Assembly: GCF_015354735.1 (NCBI RefSeq)
Contig: NZ_JACEFJ010000016.1
Coordinates: 1 to 64,000 of the forward strand
Origin: Pararhodonellum marinum
GTDB taxonomy: Bacteria > Bacteroidota > Bacteroidia > Cytophagales > Cyclobacteriaceae
Reading direction: 5' to 3'
DNA: 64,000 nt
Position 1 is the first letter of the stretch. Each line of letters begins with the position of its first letter. A program made the position numbers and the translations under genes. Positions 42,001 through 51,381 of the stretch are shown here, in pieces. The notes below the pieces were generated by a model, which worked only from the letters and a program-made list of their open reading frames with translations, was not told where the DNA came from and searched no databases.

Positions 42001-44433
42001 TCATCTTGGAGCTTCTTCTTTTAAAACATATCTAAAATAAGTACTTTTTTCTCTGCCATTTGGGACTTCAAGATTATTAACAGCTGTTTTAATCTCAAAA
42101 GAAGTGACCTCATCCAAACCTTCCAAAATCAAAAAACTGGTATTGTTTTGCTGAAATTCATTTATTGAAGTGCTTAGCTTCAATTTAATATTTCTATTGG
42201 ATTGCCGAACACTTCTGCCTAGATCAACCGTTCTAGCTAACTGGGCCGCTCTTCTTGTCGGTTGATGGGTTGTTACTGTACTATTATCCAAGTCTAAAGC
42301 ATGCATCTGTTTGAAACTTTCAAAAATCAATTTAAAGGATAATTTTTCTGACCTGCCATCTTTGAAAGTCAAGTCGGCATCAATATTTACAACAATGGGT
42401 AACTTATCTCTATCATTGTAATGATGGAGATCATTGAACCTGATCTGCAATAAATTGGCACTCTTATCTTTATTTTCCTTCGCAATTATAGTAGAACTGC
42501 CGAAGTTTTTTAAAAAGTAAGGACTTAGCGGACTTGAAGTATATTGTTGAATTTTTTGAATAGAAGTAAATTGCTTTATTGACCTGTTTTTTTGACTACT
42601 CGACGCAGCATTGAAAGTGAAACTTCCATTGCCAATCAGTTCATTTTGGGATAGAAAATACTTCGATCTAGGATAATTTAAACTCACAAATCCATTTAAC
42701 TTAAAAGTATTGTCTTTATAAACAAGAGAATCATATTCCATATTGTCATTTCTATCATAGGTAAAAAAAAACGTATCTCTATCCATTTCACCAACCTCAA
42801 CTTCATTGTTTTCTACCCTTAAATTTCCGTTTATTACGGCATTTCTGAAATAGAACACAGTTTGATCCGGAGGAAAAGAGGAATCTTTATTTGGTTTTGT
42901 AAGGACCCTTCCAATGTGTACCTGATTGTTACTAAAGCGAAAATGAGCCCTTGAAACATGGGTATAGGTAGAAAGTACAACAGTTTTAAAAATATTATTT
43001 TTGAAAATGTAACTGCTTGAAGCATCCTCTCCTCCTATACTGGAATCAATTATTCTAAAATAGGAATTTTTTCGATCAATAGATTCCAAAGGATCCCCTA
43101 GCCTCTTGAGTAAACCTAATTTAACCAAACCCTCCTTGTCAAAAATAAATACATTCCCAGTTGCAATTACATTTCTAGCACCTTTTAGCTTCAACAGGGA
43201 AATGGTATTCCCACTTTCATCGGAAGGCAATCCCCCCACGTTTAAAACCTTGTTGTTGTATACCCAAAGGGAGTCAGAAGCCGAGCAGTAAAAGGCGTTG
43301 TTACCAATTCCGGGTCTTAGGTTTAACAGGTTTTTAAAAGAATTTCCTTCTATCCTGAAATTTTTGCCTTTTGCAAAAACAAGTCCAAAATACCCATTCT
43401 CTATACTTTCTATCAAAGCTGAATTTTCAATGGTATTATTTTTTACCGTGACAAGATCCCTGGCTCCATACGAAGATTTATTTGAAATGTTGCCAGGGAG
43501 TCCGCTTAAAGGAAAGAAAAAAACGGGGCCGTAAATATCCTTAAATGAATTGGATTCGATGTTTATAGCTCCATAAGGGATATTGGAAATCCTTAAAAAA
43601 ACTACAGGTTGTTCAAAATGAGAGTTGGTAATGTCAATATTTTTGATACCTAAATCTAAAAACTCTTTCAGGGATTTATTTCTTCCGTTGTGACCATACC
43701 GAAGTTCAACAGCTCCCAGAATTTCGCAATTATTCACTTTGATCTGTTCGATTCTAGGTTCCCCTGCAAAGCTTCGGATGGTGGAACTCAGGGCCAATCG
43801 GTAATATTGTTCATCTGGAGTTTGGCCTTTAAGATAATCTTCTGTAATGATCCCAATATTCTCAAAGAACAAGTTATTGCCTGCTTTACTTCTAAAATAG
43901 GCAGAAGTGGGGTGATGCTTGGTCATTAATATCAGACCTGAGGTTTTTGGATCTTTGCCTGTCAATCTGATGTCCTGAAGGGTTGCAAAACCTTCATTTG
44001 GGGACATTGCAATCGGGTATAGTTTATCCAAATGGACCGGTTTCCCCAATTCGATCAATTCCCCTAGTTTAATGAAATTGTCTACAGGATCATCCCCGCT
44101 GACCATCCAGCTAAGATGCATTTTATCATTCAGCCAATCTCCTTTCAATTTCACATTTCCCTCCATGCAGGATTGGCATTCTCCCAGTATTTCTCCTCTT
44201 TCACCAATCAAAACAGCATTCTGAACACCACCTCCATTTTGAAAAATCAAATCACCTTTGACCACATAGGTTTTTCCATATAAATCCAATGATGAATCAA
44301 TCACCAGAGACTTGCTTTCTTCAACCAATACCTGATATTTGGGTTCTGCCTCAACAGAAATTAATCCTCCAACATTGGGAACAGTAACCAAAAGGAATTT
44401 TAAATAAAGCAGTAGATGCAGAAAATGAATCAT
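42001..44433 (-). CDS. Secreted right-handed beta-helix protein
   Basis: This 810-residue protein has a signal sequence (LLLYLKFLLVTVPNVGGLISVEA). The rest is built from short strand-turn repeats with Asn ladders: IGIITED, VEAELRYGH, ITNSHFEQP, IESNSFKDI, VKNNTIENS, IEGNSFKNL and VYNNKVLNV. These are typical of pectate-lyase-like parallel beta-helices (residues about 150-600). The C-terminal ~150 residues are different and beta-rich. Such proteins often act on or anchor polysaccharides as lyases, hydrolases or binding modules; no catalytic residues can be assigned. It lies inside the glycan operon, so it may modify or trim the product. Confidence 0.75.
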   Translation of the reverse strand: MIHFLHLLLYLKFLLVTVPNVGGLISVEAEPKYQVLVEESKSLVIDSSLDLYGKTYVVKGDLIFQNGGGVQNAVLIGERGEILGECQSCMEGNVKLKGDWLNDKMHLSWMVSGDDPVDNFIKLGELIELGKPVHLDKLYPIAMSPNEGFATLQDIRLTGKDPKTSGLILMTKHHPTSAYFRSKAGNNLFFENIGIITEDYLKGQTPDEQYYRLALSSTIRSFAGEPRIEQIKVNNCEILGAVELRYGHNGRNKSLKEFLDLGIKNIDITNSHFEQPVVFLRISNIPYGAINIESNSFKDIYGPVFFFPLSGLPGNISNKSSYGARDLVTVKNNTIENSALIESIENGYFGLVFAKGKNFRIEGNSFKNLLNLRPGIGNNAFYCSASDSLWVYNNKVLNVGGLPSDESGNTISLLKLKGARNVIATGNVFIFDKEGLVKLGLLKRLGDPLESIDRKNSYFRIIDSSIGGEDASSSYIFKNNIFKTVVLSTYTHVSRAHFRFSNNQVHIGRVLTKPNKDSSFPPDQTVFYFRNAVINGNLRVENNEVEVGEMDRDTFFFTYDRNDNMEYDSLVYKDNTFKLNGFVSLNYPRSKYFLSQNELIGNGSFTFNAASSSQKNRSIKQFTSIQKIQQYTSSPLSPYFLKNFGSSTIIAKENKDKSANLLQIRFNDLHHYNDRDKLPIVVNIDADLTFKDGRSEKLSFKLIFESFKQMHALDLDNSTVTTHQPTRRAAQLARTVDLGRSVRQSNRNIKLKLSTSINEFQQNNTSFLILEGLDEVTSFEIKTAVNNLEVPNGREKSTYFRYVLKEEAPR

Positions 44434-44590
44434 GTTTTATTAAGCCTGTTTCCTTTTAATTAGTTTCTTAATTAAACCAATTGGTTTGAAAGGGGAATGA
44501 TATTTTAAAAAATAATTTATCCTTGCGAGAAGCAATTCTCATCTATTGAAATTAATAAAGGATGAAAATTTGCTTAAAATATTAGTCAAA

Positions 44591-45613
44591 CTACTTATTG
44601 CTATCATTTTTCATCTGTTCCGATACCAAATCAACCATCCATCCTTGGGGATTAAATTCACCTTCATGCCAAAATAAATTCTGATCCCAATAGCCCTTGC
44701 ATTTGCTCGAACCTGTAGTCCCAAATCCATAGCTTAATTCCACAATCATGGGTTTTTGCTCCTCGTTGTAGATAAAGTCAAAAGCCACTGTTTGAAGACG
44801 CAATCTTGCAGCCACATCAAAGGCAATTTTCAATACTTCATCATCAATGGTTCCATATTCAAATTCTGTACTTCCAGAAGCCCTAAAATCATTTTTTCTA
44901 ACCAATCTCTTCATGCCATAGGCCTTTTTTCCTATGACTATGAGTCTAATATCATAGCCATTGTTTGGGAGAAATTCCTGAAAATAAACATAACCCCTTT
45001 CTTTACCCATGGTTTTTGAAAATTCAGGCTCTTGATAAATTCTAGCGACTCCTTTTGCCAAATCAGTTAAGGTGCCTTTACCCTTCCTAAATTTTCTCCA
45101 CCTTTCTTGAAGGTTTTCAAATGCATTGTACTGTTTGAATCCTGAACCAAAGGCTTTGTTCACTATGTCTTGGGCTTCATTGGAATTTTTTACAAGCCGA
45201 ACATTGGCAGCAGAGGCGCCCCCTCTAAGTTTAAAAACTTTTGGGAAGGTTGTTTCCATGATCCATTTGAGCGCTGTTTCTTTTTCATAAAAGACAAATG
45301 ATGGAATGATGGGAGCTTGGATAGCTTCTAACAGGTATTTTTGTCCTACTTTATCATCAAAATGCCAAGCTGTATTAAAATCAGGAAAAACAGTGATACC
45401 CGCTTGTTGGCAAGCATTCAGCAATTGTTTGGCCATTACTATGTCCTTTGAATGACTATGGCTATGGTGCCACATTAAAGCCTTGCACCCATGTAATTGA
45501 TGCATGACTTCATTGCTGTAACAATCTATTTTTTTAAATGGAATCCCATTTGCCTCACAATATTTGATCCAAATTGGGTTAAATCCCCTGTCGCTGTTAC
45601 TGATGCCTATCAT
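44591..45613 (-). CDS. RimK-like ATP-grasp ligase
   Basis: This 340-residue protein has VFKLRGGASAANVRLVKN (about 127-144) as its ATP loop, VYFQEFLPNNGYDIRLIVIGKKAYGMKRLVRKNDFRASG near 215-250, and a metal site AFDFIYNEEQKPMIVELSYGFG near 287-308. This is close to RimK/glutathione-synthetase-like ligases that join an amine to a carboxylate. ATG 45613 (MIGISNSDRG) leaves a 17-nt overlap with the CapA gene; a TTG at 45622 would overlap by 26 nt. It likely forms an amide in the glycan repeat or in a small-molecule substituent. Confidence 0.82.
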   Translation of the reverse strand: MIGISNSDRGFNPIWIKYCEANGIPFKKIDCYSNEVMHQLHGCKALMWHHSHSHSKDIVMAKQLLNACQQAGITVFPDFNTAWHFDDKVGQKYLLEAIQAPIIPSFVFYEKETALKWIMETTFPKVFKLRGGASAANVRLVKNSNEAQDIVNKAFGSGFKQYNAFENLQERWRKFRKGKGTLTDLAKGVARIYQEPEFSKTMGKERGYVYFQEFLPNNGYDIRLIVIGKKAYGMKRLVRKNDFRASGSTEFEYGTIDDEVLKIAFDVAARLRLQTVAFDFIYNEEQKPMIVELSYGFGTTGSSKCKGYWDQNLFWHEGEFNPQGWMVDLVSEQMKNDSNK

Positions 45614-46733
45614 ACCTTTCAAGAATTGATATCAGAATATCTCGATGGGATTCGCATCGGGTTAGGTTTAACAGGTATCTTTTCTTTTTTTCGGATAAAA
45701 ACGATGGGATAACTTTTTTGTTAATTAAAAATTTCAGGTATTTATTCCCAATAGGTTCTATATAATTTTTATAGGTTTTCTCTTTACTTAAAACCATTTT
45801 ATCGAATTCGTTTTTTAACTTCAAATCATCTGAAATAATTTCATTGATTTTTTTCAATTCATTATTCACTTCCTCTTTTCGGATTTCATCATGGACCAAA
45901 ATTCCTATCTCTTCATTGCACTGATCAAATGTAGTTAATTCAATTCTTGTTTTTTCATCGGAGAAATGAAGCTGAACTGTCATCCCTATATTCCATGGAA
46001 GGTGGTTTCTCTCTGGGTAATCAAATATAAAATTGCCTAAAGAATAAAATATTGGACAACCTTTGTACCACTCAAACCCACTGATGCAATGGGGGTGGTG
46101 GTTCACCACTGCACTTGCCCCAGCATCAACAAAAAACCTGAACAATGATTTCATTCTGGGACTTGGATAAGGGTAATGTTCATGTCCACCATGGGTAATA
46201 ACCAAAACCTTATCCGCTTTCATTTTTGCAAATTGAATCTGATTGTAATTTCCAACTGGATCCAACGGGTTAGCTCCGGGAGTTTGGTTAAAAGTAGTAG
46301 ACCATTCATTTTCAGCGAAATTGATTACCGCCAAAACATATCCATTTTTTTCAAAATAGTAAGGTTTGCTCGCCTCCTCGAAGTTTATTCCCGCCCCAAT
46401 GGATTTTAAACCAATTCCATCAATGGATTTGATGGACTCGGCCAAACCCTCTTCTCCATAATCCATGATGTGGTTGTTGGCTAATGTCAATAAATCAAAT
46501 CCCCCTTTTTTCAAAACATGGATGGTATCGGGATGGACTTTGATACTGGGACCTGTTTTAAGAATAGGTTTGTTCGAGATAGTGAGAGGAGCTTCCATAT
46601 TGGTAATGGCCAAATCACTACCTTTAATCTGATCAACTAACTTGCCAAATAACAAATCAAAATTTCCCTTTTTGGCAGTTTCTTCAACTCTTCCTTTGGG
46701 ACAAAAGTCACCTGACACAAAACAACTGATCAT
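45597..46733 (-). CDS. CapA family protein (poly-gamma-glutamate-type metallophosphatase fold)
   Basis: This 378-residue CapA-like protein has CFVSGDFCPKG at its N-terminus, DLAITNMEAPLT (38-49), FDLLTLANNHIMDYGEEG, VLVITHGGHEHY near 170 and ASAVVNHHPHCISGFEWYKGCPIFYSLGNFIFD near 210. No signal peptide is visible. CapA is linked to poly-gamma-glutamate capsules in Bacillus, while related proteins are widespread near polysaccharide loci. Its 5' end overlaps the upstream deacetylase stop by 4 nt (ATGA) and its 3' end overlaps the RimK-like gene. The RimK-like neighbour makes a role in an amide-containing polymer attractive, but this is inference. Confidence 0.85.
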   Translation of the reverse strand: MISCFVSGDFCPKGRVEETAKKGNFDLLFGKLVDQIKGSDLAITNMEAPLTISNKPILKTGPSIKVHPDTIHVLKKGGFDLLTLANNHIMDYGEEGLAESIKSIDGIGLKSIGAGINFEEASKPYYFEKNGYVLAVINFAENEWSTTFNQTPGANPLDPVGNYNQIQFAKMKADKVLVITHGGHEHYPYPSPRMKSLFRFFVDAGASAVVNHHPHCISGFEWYKGCPIFYSLGNFIFDYPERNHLPWNIGMTVQLHFSDEKTRIELTTFDQCNEEIGILVHDEIRKEEVNNELKKINEIISDDLKLKNEFDKMVLSKEKTYKNYIEPIGNKYLKFLINKKVIPSFLSEKKKRYLLNLTRCESHRDILISILERYDRHQ

Positions 46734-47851
46734 ACTTTATTCTCAATCAAATTACCCAACTGATCTGAAGTCATAAACTCTACTTCAGGCCATTTTTGGA
46801 TGATAGTCTTTAACAATTCTGACAACTTTTTCAGTCCATCTTCTGCATTTAAGGGATTCAAGGACCCGATATAATTTACCCTGTGGGTACTGACTATCGC
46901 TGGGACTTTCCATAAAAAGGCATTTGTAATCGACGAAACACAGGTAGAAACCTCATCATGGTTAGGGTTAAGTGAGGGTTCAAATGAAGCGTTCCTGATT
47001 AAATATCGCTGCCCTAATTGATTTTTTTGACCTAAATAATGTTTTTGTGTCTTCAATTTATCACCAAAATCTTTTGGTAGTTTTTGGGTTCTGGTGCCTT
47101 GAAAAAATTGTATCCCCTGTTTAGCAGCCGCATGTTCAATATTATCATCCCATATATAATTAGGTGCAATAAATGACTTGGGATAAAAATTAAATATGCT
47201 TTTGAATAAAGAAACTGCGTCATTCAAAATTTCTGATTTATCGTAAGAGGTTTCCCTGTCACCACCGTCAAAGGCCGCTTGATAACTGCCCCTTTTTGCT
47301 TTGGCTACATGAGAACTTATTCCTGAAAACTTATGGTCAAAAGCCAGTTTAGTTTCCGGAACACCATTTTTCAAGTCCCTCATCCACCGGGAAACATTCA
47401 CATGTTCTCTACCATGCAATTGAGGCCAAAACAATTTTCTCTCAATTCCTTCTTTTAATGTAGAAAAAGCATCAGATTGGCTCTGATACTTTGAGTAAGA
47501 ACTGGTAAATGGCTCATAAAAATATTGCTTGAAATCCCTATTTTCTATTTTATCGAAATTAGGATTGGCGACTATGGTATTTGCTGTAATTAATGCAGGA
47601 TGGCCATTTTTATCTTTAAATTTTTCAAGCGTTTCAAATAATCGAGTCAAATCAGCAGCATTTTCGAGTGCATCATTCAACATGTAATTGCATCGATCGA
47701 CTGGAATCCCTTCGGACCTTAGATTATTCAATGCCACATTCGAAGGTGTCCTTATACTTCCCCAATCATCACTTTCAATAACAAGAATTTTTCGATTGGT
47801 TTTCCAACCTAAACTGTTGATTAGGCTGTTTCTAGAAAAAAAATGGTTCAT
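46730..47851 (-). CDS. NodB-like polysaccharide deacetylase-related protein, paralogue 2
   Basis: This 373-residue homologue of 38359-39489 has ILVIESDDWGSIRTPS (22-37), LHGREHVNVSRW near 147 and AIVSTHRVNYIGSLNP near 320, so the metal-site residues are intact. It keeps the NodB-type Asp-Asp pair better than paralogue 1. Its ATG is followed by 4-nt overlap coupling to CapA. It starts four bases after the stop of the polymerase gene. A role in deacylating the exported glycan is likely but not shown. Confidence 0.75.
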   Translation of the reverse strand: MNHFFSRNSLINSLGWKTNRKILVIESDDWGSIRTPSNVALNNLRSEGIPVDRCNYMLNDALENAADLTRLFETLEKFKDKNGHPALITANTIVANPNFDKIENRDFKQYFYEPFTSSYSKYQSQSDAFSTLKEGIERKLFWPQLHGREHVNVSRWMRDLKNGVPETKLAFDHKFSGISSHVAKAKRGSYQAAFDGGDRETSYDKSEILNDAVSLFKSIFNFYPKSFIAPNYIWDDNIEHAAAKQGIQFFQGTRTQKLPKDFGDKLKTQKHYLGQKNQLGQRYLIRNASFEPSLNPNHDEVSTCVSSITNAFLWKVPAIVSTHRVNYIGSLNPLNAEDGLKKLSELLKTIIQKWPEVEFMTSDQLGNLIENKV

Positions 47852-47854
47852 GGA

Positions 47855-49108
47855 TTATTTGATAATGTCATTTAGGGATATGGATTCTGTACCGAACAAA
47901 AGGGCGACGATCGGATTACTGGTAATGGTTGCTACAGATATGGTGTACAATCCTGTTCTTATGGTAACTACAATAAATAGGAAGAAAAAAGGTGACAGCA
48001 CCCAAAATAGTTTCTTGATCGATCGTTCATCCAACCTGTTTTGAACAAAATAAATCAAAGGAATCAAGCTGACCATAGCAGCCATATTCATAAATCTTCC
48101 TCCCGAAGGGATATTGCTCAATAATTTAGCAAAAGAAAAGAATAGAAACGCAAAAGAAAATAATTTCAAATAAAATCCATCCCTGGTAATTTCATCTTTA
48201 AACTTCCAATAAAAGAAGACCATGCAAATATTAAGTGACCAAAAAAGGGCAGGTCTATAATACCTAGCATACCAGACCTTTTCGGAAACTTTTGGTGAAA
48301 ACTCATCGGCTGCCGCAGAATTGTCCTCTTCTTTTTCTATTCTATAACTAGAGGATCTTTCATTGATTGCTGACGGAGCAAATCGTTCAAAATAAGAGTT
48401 AAATACAGCTATATCCAGTTGGGCAAAAAACACAGTAAAAAGGAAAGCATAAAAATAAATATTGAGCCTATTCCCTGCAACTAGGTATACAATTAATATA
48501 GCTAGAGGAAACAAAAAGGAATAATGGACCAACCATGTGAAAAAACAGATAAGCAAACCTACTCTTTTGTTTTTTTGCATAAACATCAAGTATCCATACA
48601 AAAACATGTGCAGCGCAGTCCACATTCTAAATCCCCCCAAATCCCAAAATGGAATCACCAAAAACAAACATAAAATTAAAAGTTTTGGAATTGGTTTAAT
48701 TTTACCTTTTAGCTCATGAAAGACAATGGCAAAATTTCTTGAGAAAAAAAATCCAAAAAACACGGCATAGACTGCGGTCACTATTTTCTGCTGGTCTGTA
48801 AATCTGGAAATGACAATCGCCAAAAAAGTCCTTAAAATATCAATTTCACCGGAATCCCGATAATAATTTAACGCAACCCCATAATCCATTTCAAGCTGAT
48901 GCAACTGAACAATTTCGGCGACATACCGATTGATATCGCTACCTTGACTCTCTCTGCCAATTTCAAAAGTATAGCCATAGAATATAATAAAAGCCCACAG
49001 AATATTCTTCATCCATACTGCCTTATTTGCCTTTATGGCATACATAAAGCTGCCAAAAGGCCAGATCAGGAATAATGACCAATGAAGATATTTTGAGTGG
49101 GTTCCCAT
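47855..49108 (-). CDS. EpsG-family polysaccharide polymerase (Wzy-like)
   Basis: This 417-residue protein has roughly ten membrane helices. EpsG-like landmarks are SQGSDINRYV near the N-terminus, a central GGFRMWTALHMFLYGYLMF, FTWLVHYSFLFPLAI and a late SNIPSGGRFMNM. It should join repeat units on the periplasmic side. A periplasmic loop (about 235-285) is rich in Ser, Glu and Ala. It abuts the GT4 gene upstream (the stop is immediately before its ATG). No flippase (Wzx) is seen in the window; it may lie to the right, or the ABC exporter at 17-19 kb may serve. Confidence 0.85.
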   Translation of the reverse strand: MGTHSKYLHWSLFLIWPFGSFMYAIKANKAVWMKNILWAFIIFYGYTFEIGRESQGSDINRYVAEIVQLHQLEMDYGVALNYYRDSGEIDILRTFLAIVISRFTDQQKIVTAVYAVFFGFFFSRNFAIVFHELKGKIKPIPKLLILCLFLVIPFWDLGGFRMWTALHMFLYGYLMFMQKNKRVGLLICFFTWLVHYSFLFPLAILIVYLVAGNRLNIYFYAFLFTVFFAQLDIAVFNSYFERFAPSAINERSSSYRIEKEEDNSAAADEFSPKVSEKVWYARYYRPALFWSLNICMVFFYWKFKDEITRDGFYLKLFSFAFLFFSFAKLLSNIPSGGRFMNMAAMVSLIPLIYFVQNRLDERSIKKLFWVLSPFFFLFIVVTIRTGLYTISVATITSNPIVALLFGTESISLNDIIK

Positions 49109-50218
49109 TTAGTTCAGTAAACTTGTAAATGCTTGGGCCACATTTTCAATTTTGTATTGCTCAGGATTTTCGATTTTAAGTTGATTGGTATAGTTTCCTA
49201 TTAGAAATTCATCCACCAATTCCTTGTTTAAAGCTCCGGTTTTGATGGAAAGTACGGGTTTTTTCACGATCAGGTAATCAATCAATTTGCTGGGCTTTTG
49301 TCTTGGTCCGGCATTCTCAAAATTAACCAAAAAATCCATCTTAGATAACTCGTACAACAGTTCTTCTCTGGGTATATAATCCAGCACCACAATTTTACCC
49401 TTGGATTTGCTTTCAAAAGAGGCAACTAGCTCTCTGTTTTTGGTATAAATATAGAATTTAAATTCTACCTGTTGCCCCAATAAATGGGACAAAAACTCCT
49501 TAGGATCTCTTCTTCCCGGTATAAAAATGCCCGCATAGGCAAAGGTGGGTACTTTATGTTCAATGGGTCCTGGATACAAAGGAAATTCATGAAAATCAAA
49601 GCCCTGTGGGATGACTTTGATTTTGCTATGAAACTCAGGATAATAAGCCGGAATGGCTCCTGCTGTGGGTACCGTAATGTAGTCTACTTTATTAAAACAC
49701 CATTTTTCCACATATTTAAAATAAAAAGGGGATTTGAATGAATCATTCTCAGACCCCATAAAGGGATCCCCACAATCCGCCACCCAGGTTTTGGCAATGG
49801 TTTTTTTCTGTTTATCCCAAATCCTTGCTACTCCCCAATGCACAGGATGGGGGACGGCGATAGAAATTAAAAGGTCGTATCCAGATTCCTTTTTTAGAGC
49901 ATTTTTAACCATATTCAAAAGTTCAATATCAGGATACTCCAACCACAATTTGGAGAATCGACGTACCGCCCTAGTCCATAATTTTATAACTCTATTTCCT
50001 TTGATTTCCTGGGCTTTCCATTTGGGTTTACCCAGATCCTTGATCCGGATGTTGTGCTTTTTTTCAAATTCAGCATGAATACTTTCATCTTTCGGGGTAA
50101 GCACAGTCACCTGATGTCCTTGCTTGGCAAATGCTTTAGCAAGTTCTGTGCTTCTAAAGGACCTAGGGGAATTGGTTGGATAGAAAGACCTGGAGAGAAT
50201 TAATATTTTTTTCTTCAT
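49109..50218 (-). CDS. GT4-like glycosyltransferase 4
   Basis: This 369-residue GT-B enzyme has ILSRSFYPTNSPRSFRSTELAKAFAKQGHQVTVLTP (5-40), a long acceptor domain and a donor part containing FAYAGIFIPGRRDPKEFL and QKPSKLIDYLIVKKPVLSIKTG near 310. It lacks a clear E-x7-E motif, like the enzyme at 37192-38340. The 243-bp gap before it (50219-50461) is AT-rich with no feature I can name. Confidence 0.85.
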   Translation of the reverse strand: MKKKILILSRSFYPTNSPRSFRSTELAKAFAKQGHQVTVLTPKDESIHAEFEKKHNIRIKDLGKPKWKAQEIKGNRVIKLWTRAVRRFSKLWLEYPDIELLNMVKNALKKESGYDLLISIAVPHPVHWGVARIWDKQKKTIAKTWVADCGDPFMGSENDSFKSPFYFKYVEKWCFNKVDYITVPTAGAIPAYYPEFHSKIKVIPQGFDFHEFPLYPGPIEHKVPTFAYAGIFIPGRRDPKEFLSHLLGQQVEFKFYIYTKNRELVASFESKSKGKIVVLDYIPREELLYELSKMDFLVNFENAGPRQKPSKLIDYLIVKKPVLSIKTGALNKELVDEFLIGNYTNQLKIENPEQYKIENVAQAFTSLLN

Positions 50219-50461
50219 GAAATGTTATTTCAGCCTTCCCAAAAGGAAAAAAGCATTATAATTATCACAAGTGGATTTTAAGCAGGACTATTTTAATTGT
50301 GAGCGAAAATGGATAGGTGTTGAACAAACTCCTTAGTATAAATTCTATATTAGAATCATACATTAATAGGTTGTATTAAAAATTTGAGAAAATTATATGC
50401 TTTGCACCTTCACTTCATTATAATTTTTCCGTAGAAAATCATTGTGAAATTTTGCAATGAC

Positions 50462-51379
50462 TTAATCTATGTTCTTAAAAATCTTAAGATCTATATTATA
50501 AAAATCAAATAACTTTTTAAATATTAAATTATTGGCTCCTTTGTTAACATTTTCATCAGCCAATTTGTATTTGTCTTTAAAAAGGATCGGAATAAAAAAC
50601 CCAGGATACTCTCCGGCAATACTAACCACTTTGGTCATTTTTTTTAAACTCATCACTTTTAACCAAAGATCATCAGCGGTAAGCGCAATTTTCTTTAGGT
50701 TTTCTAAATTCAATACTTCATCATGAAGTGAATTCGGAGGATACAGTGTGCCTCCAACCCCTACAATCAAATTAAGAAAGGAAGGTTTTGAATTCGATTT
50801 TTCATATTTCCAATCATTATATTGGGATACTTGATTCTCCGAAATTTCAATTTTCCTTGTTACGGTACAGATGATGGATTGTGGGTATTTTTTATAAAAG
50901 CTTTTTAATTTTGCAATCAGATCGGGTGGATAAATGACATCATCATCAATGGTAATTAATGTCGCCTCAGGGAAATTTTTAAGTGTATAAAAATATTTTT
51001 TGTGCGGTTTCAAATTCTCATCGCAAAAGCAAATTTGCAAACCTCTTGTTTGAAGTTTCAATAAATTTTCGGGTAGCGATTGTAATCCATCAAATTCTCC
51101 TTTATATAGCCAAAGCAATATCTTGTCGGGCTGTTCTGCCTGTCTTAAAATTGATTCAATAGTTAACCAAACTTTTTCAATTCTACTGGGAAAAGTGGTT
51201 AAAGAAACGATAGTAAGATTATTTTTGCTACTAAAGTCTTTATTTAGTCTATTGCCCTTTAACCATGAAGTCGCCTTATAATATATAGGAATCCATAAAT
51301 TAATAACACGGATCAAGCCTCTACGGAATAAGCTTTTTGAGTCTAAATCAAGGAAAAATATCTTATACAATAACTGCAT
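50462..51379 (-). CDS. GT-A glycosyltransferase-like protein
   Basis: This 305-residue protein has a ~50-residue N-terminus that may touch the membrane. VSLTTFPSRIEKVWLTIESILRQ (57-79) is a start typical of a GT2-related family in Bacteroidota and Proteobacteria glycan loci. The metal site is ATLITIDDDVIYPPDLIAKL near 135, and the acceptor part includes GVGGTLYPPNSL. It is two bases downstream of the GT2 at 51382-52413, so they are one unit. Confidence 0.82.
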   Translation of the reverse strand: MQLLYKIFFLDLDSKSLFRRGLIRVINLWIPIYYKATSWLKGNRLNKDFSSKNNLTIVSLTTFPSRIEKVWLTIESILRQAEQPDKILLWLYKGEFDGLQSLPENLLKLQTRGLQICFCDENLKPHKKYFYTLKNFPEATLITIDDDVIYPPDLIAKLKSFYKKYPQSIICTVTRKIEISENQVSQYNDWKYEKSNSKPSFLNLIVGVGGTLYPPNSLHDEVLNLENLKKIALTADDLWLKVMSLKKMTKVVSIAGEYPGFFIPILFKDKYKLADENVNKGANNLIFKKLFDFYNIDLKIFKNID

Positions 51380-51381
51380 TT

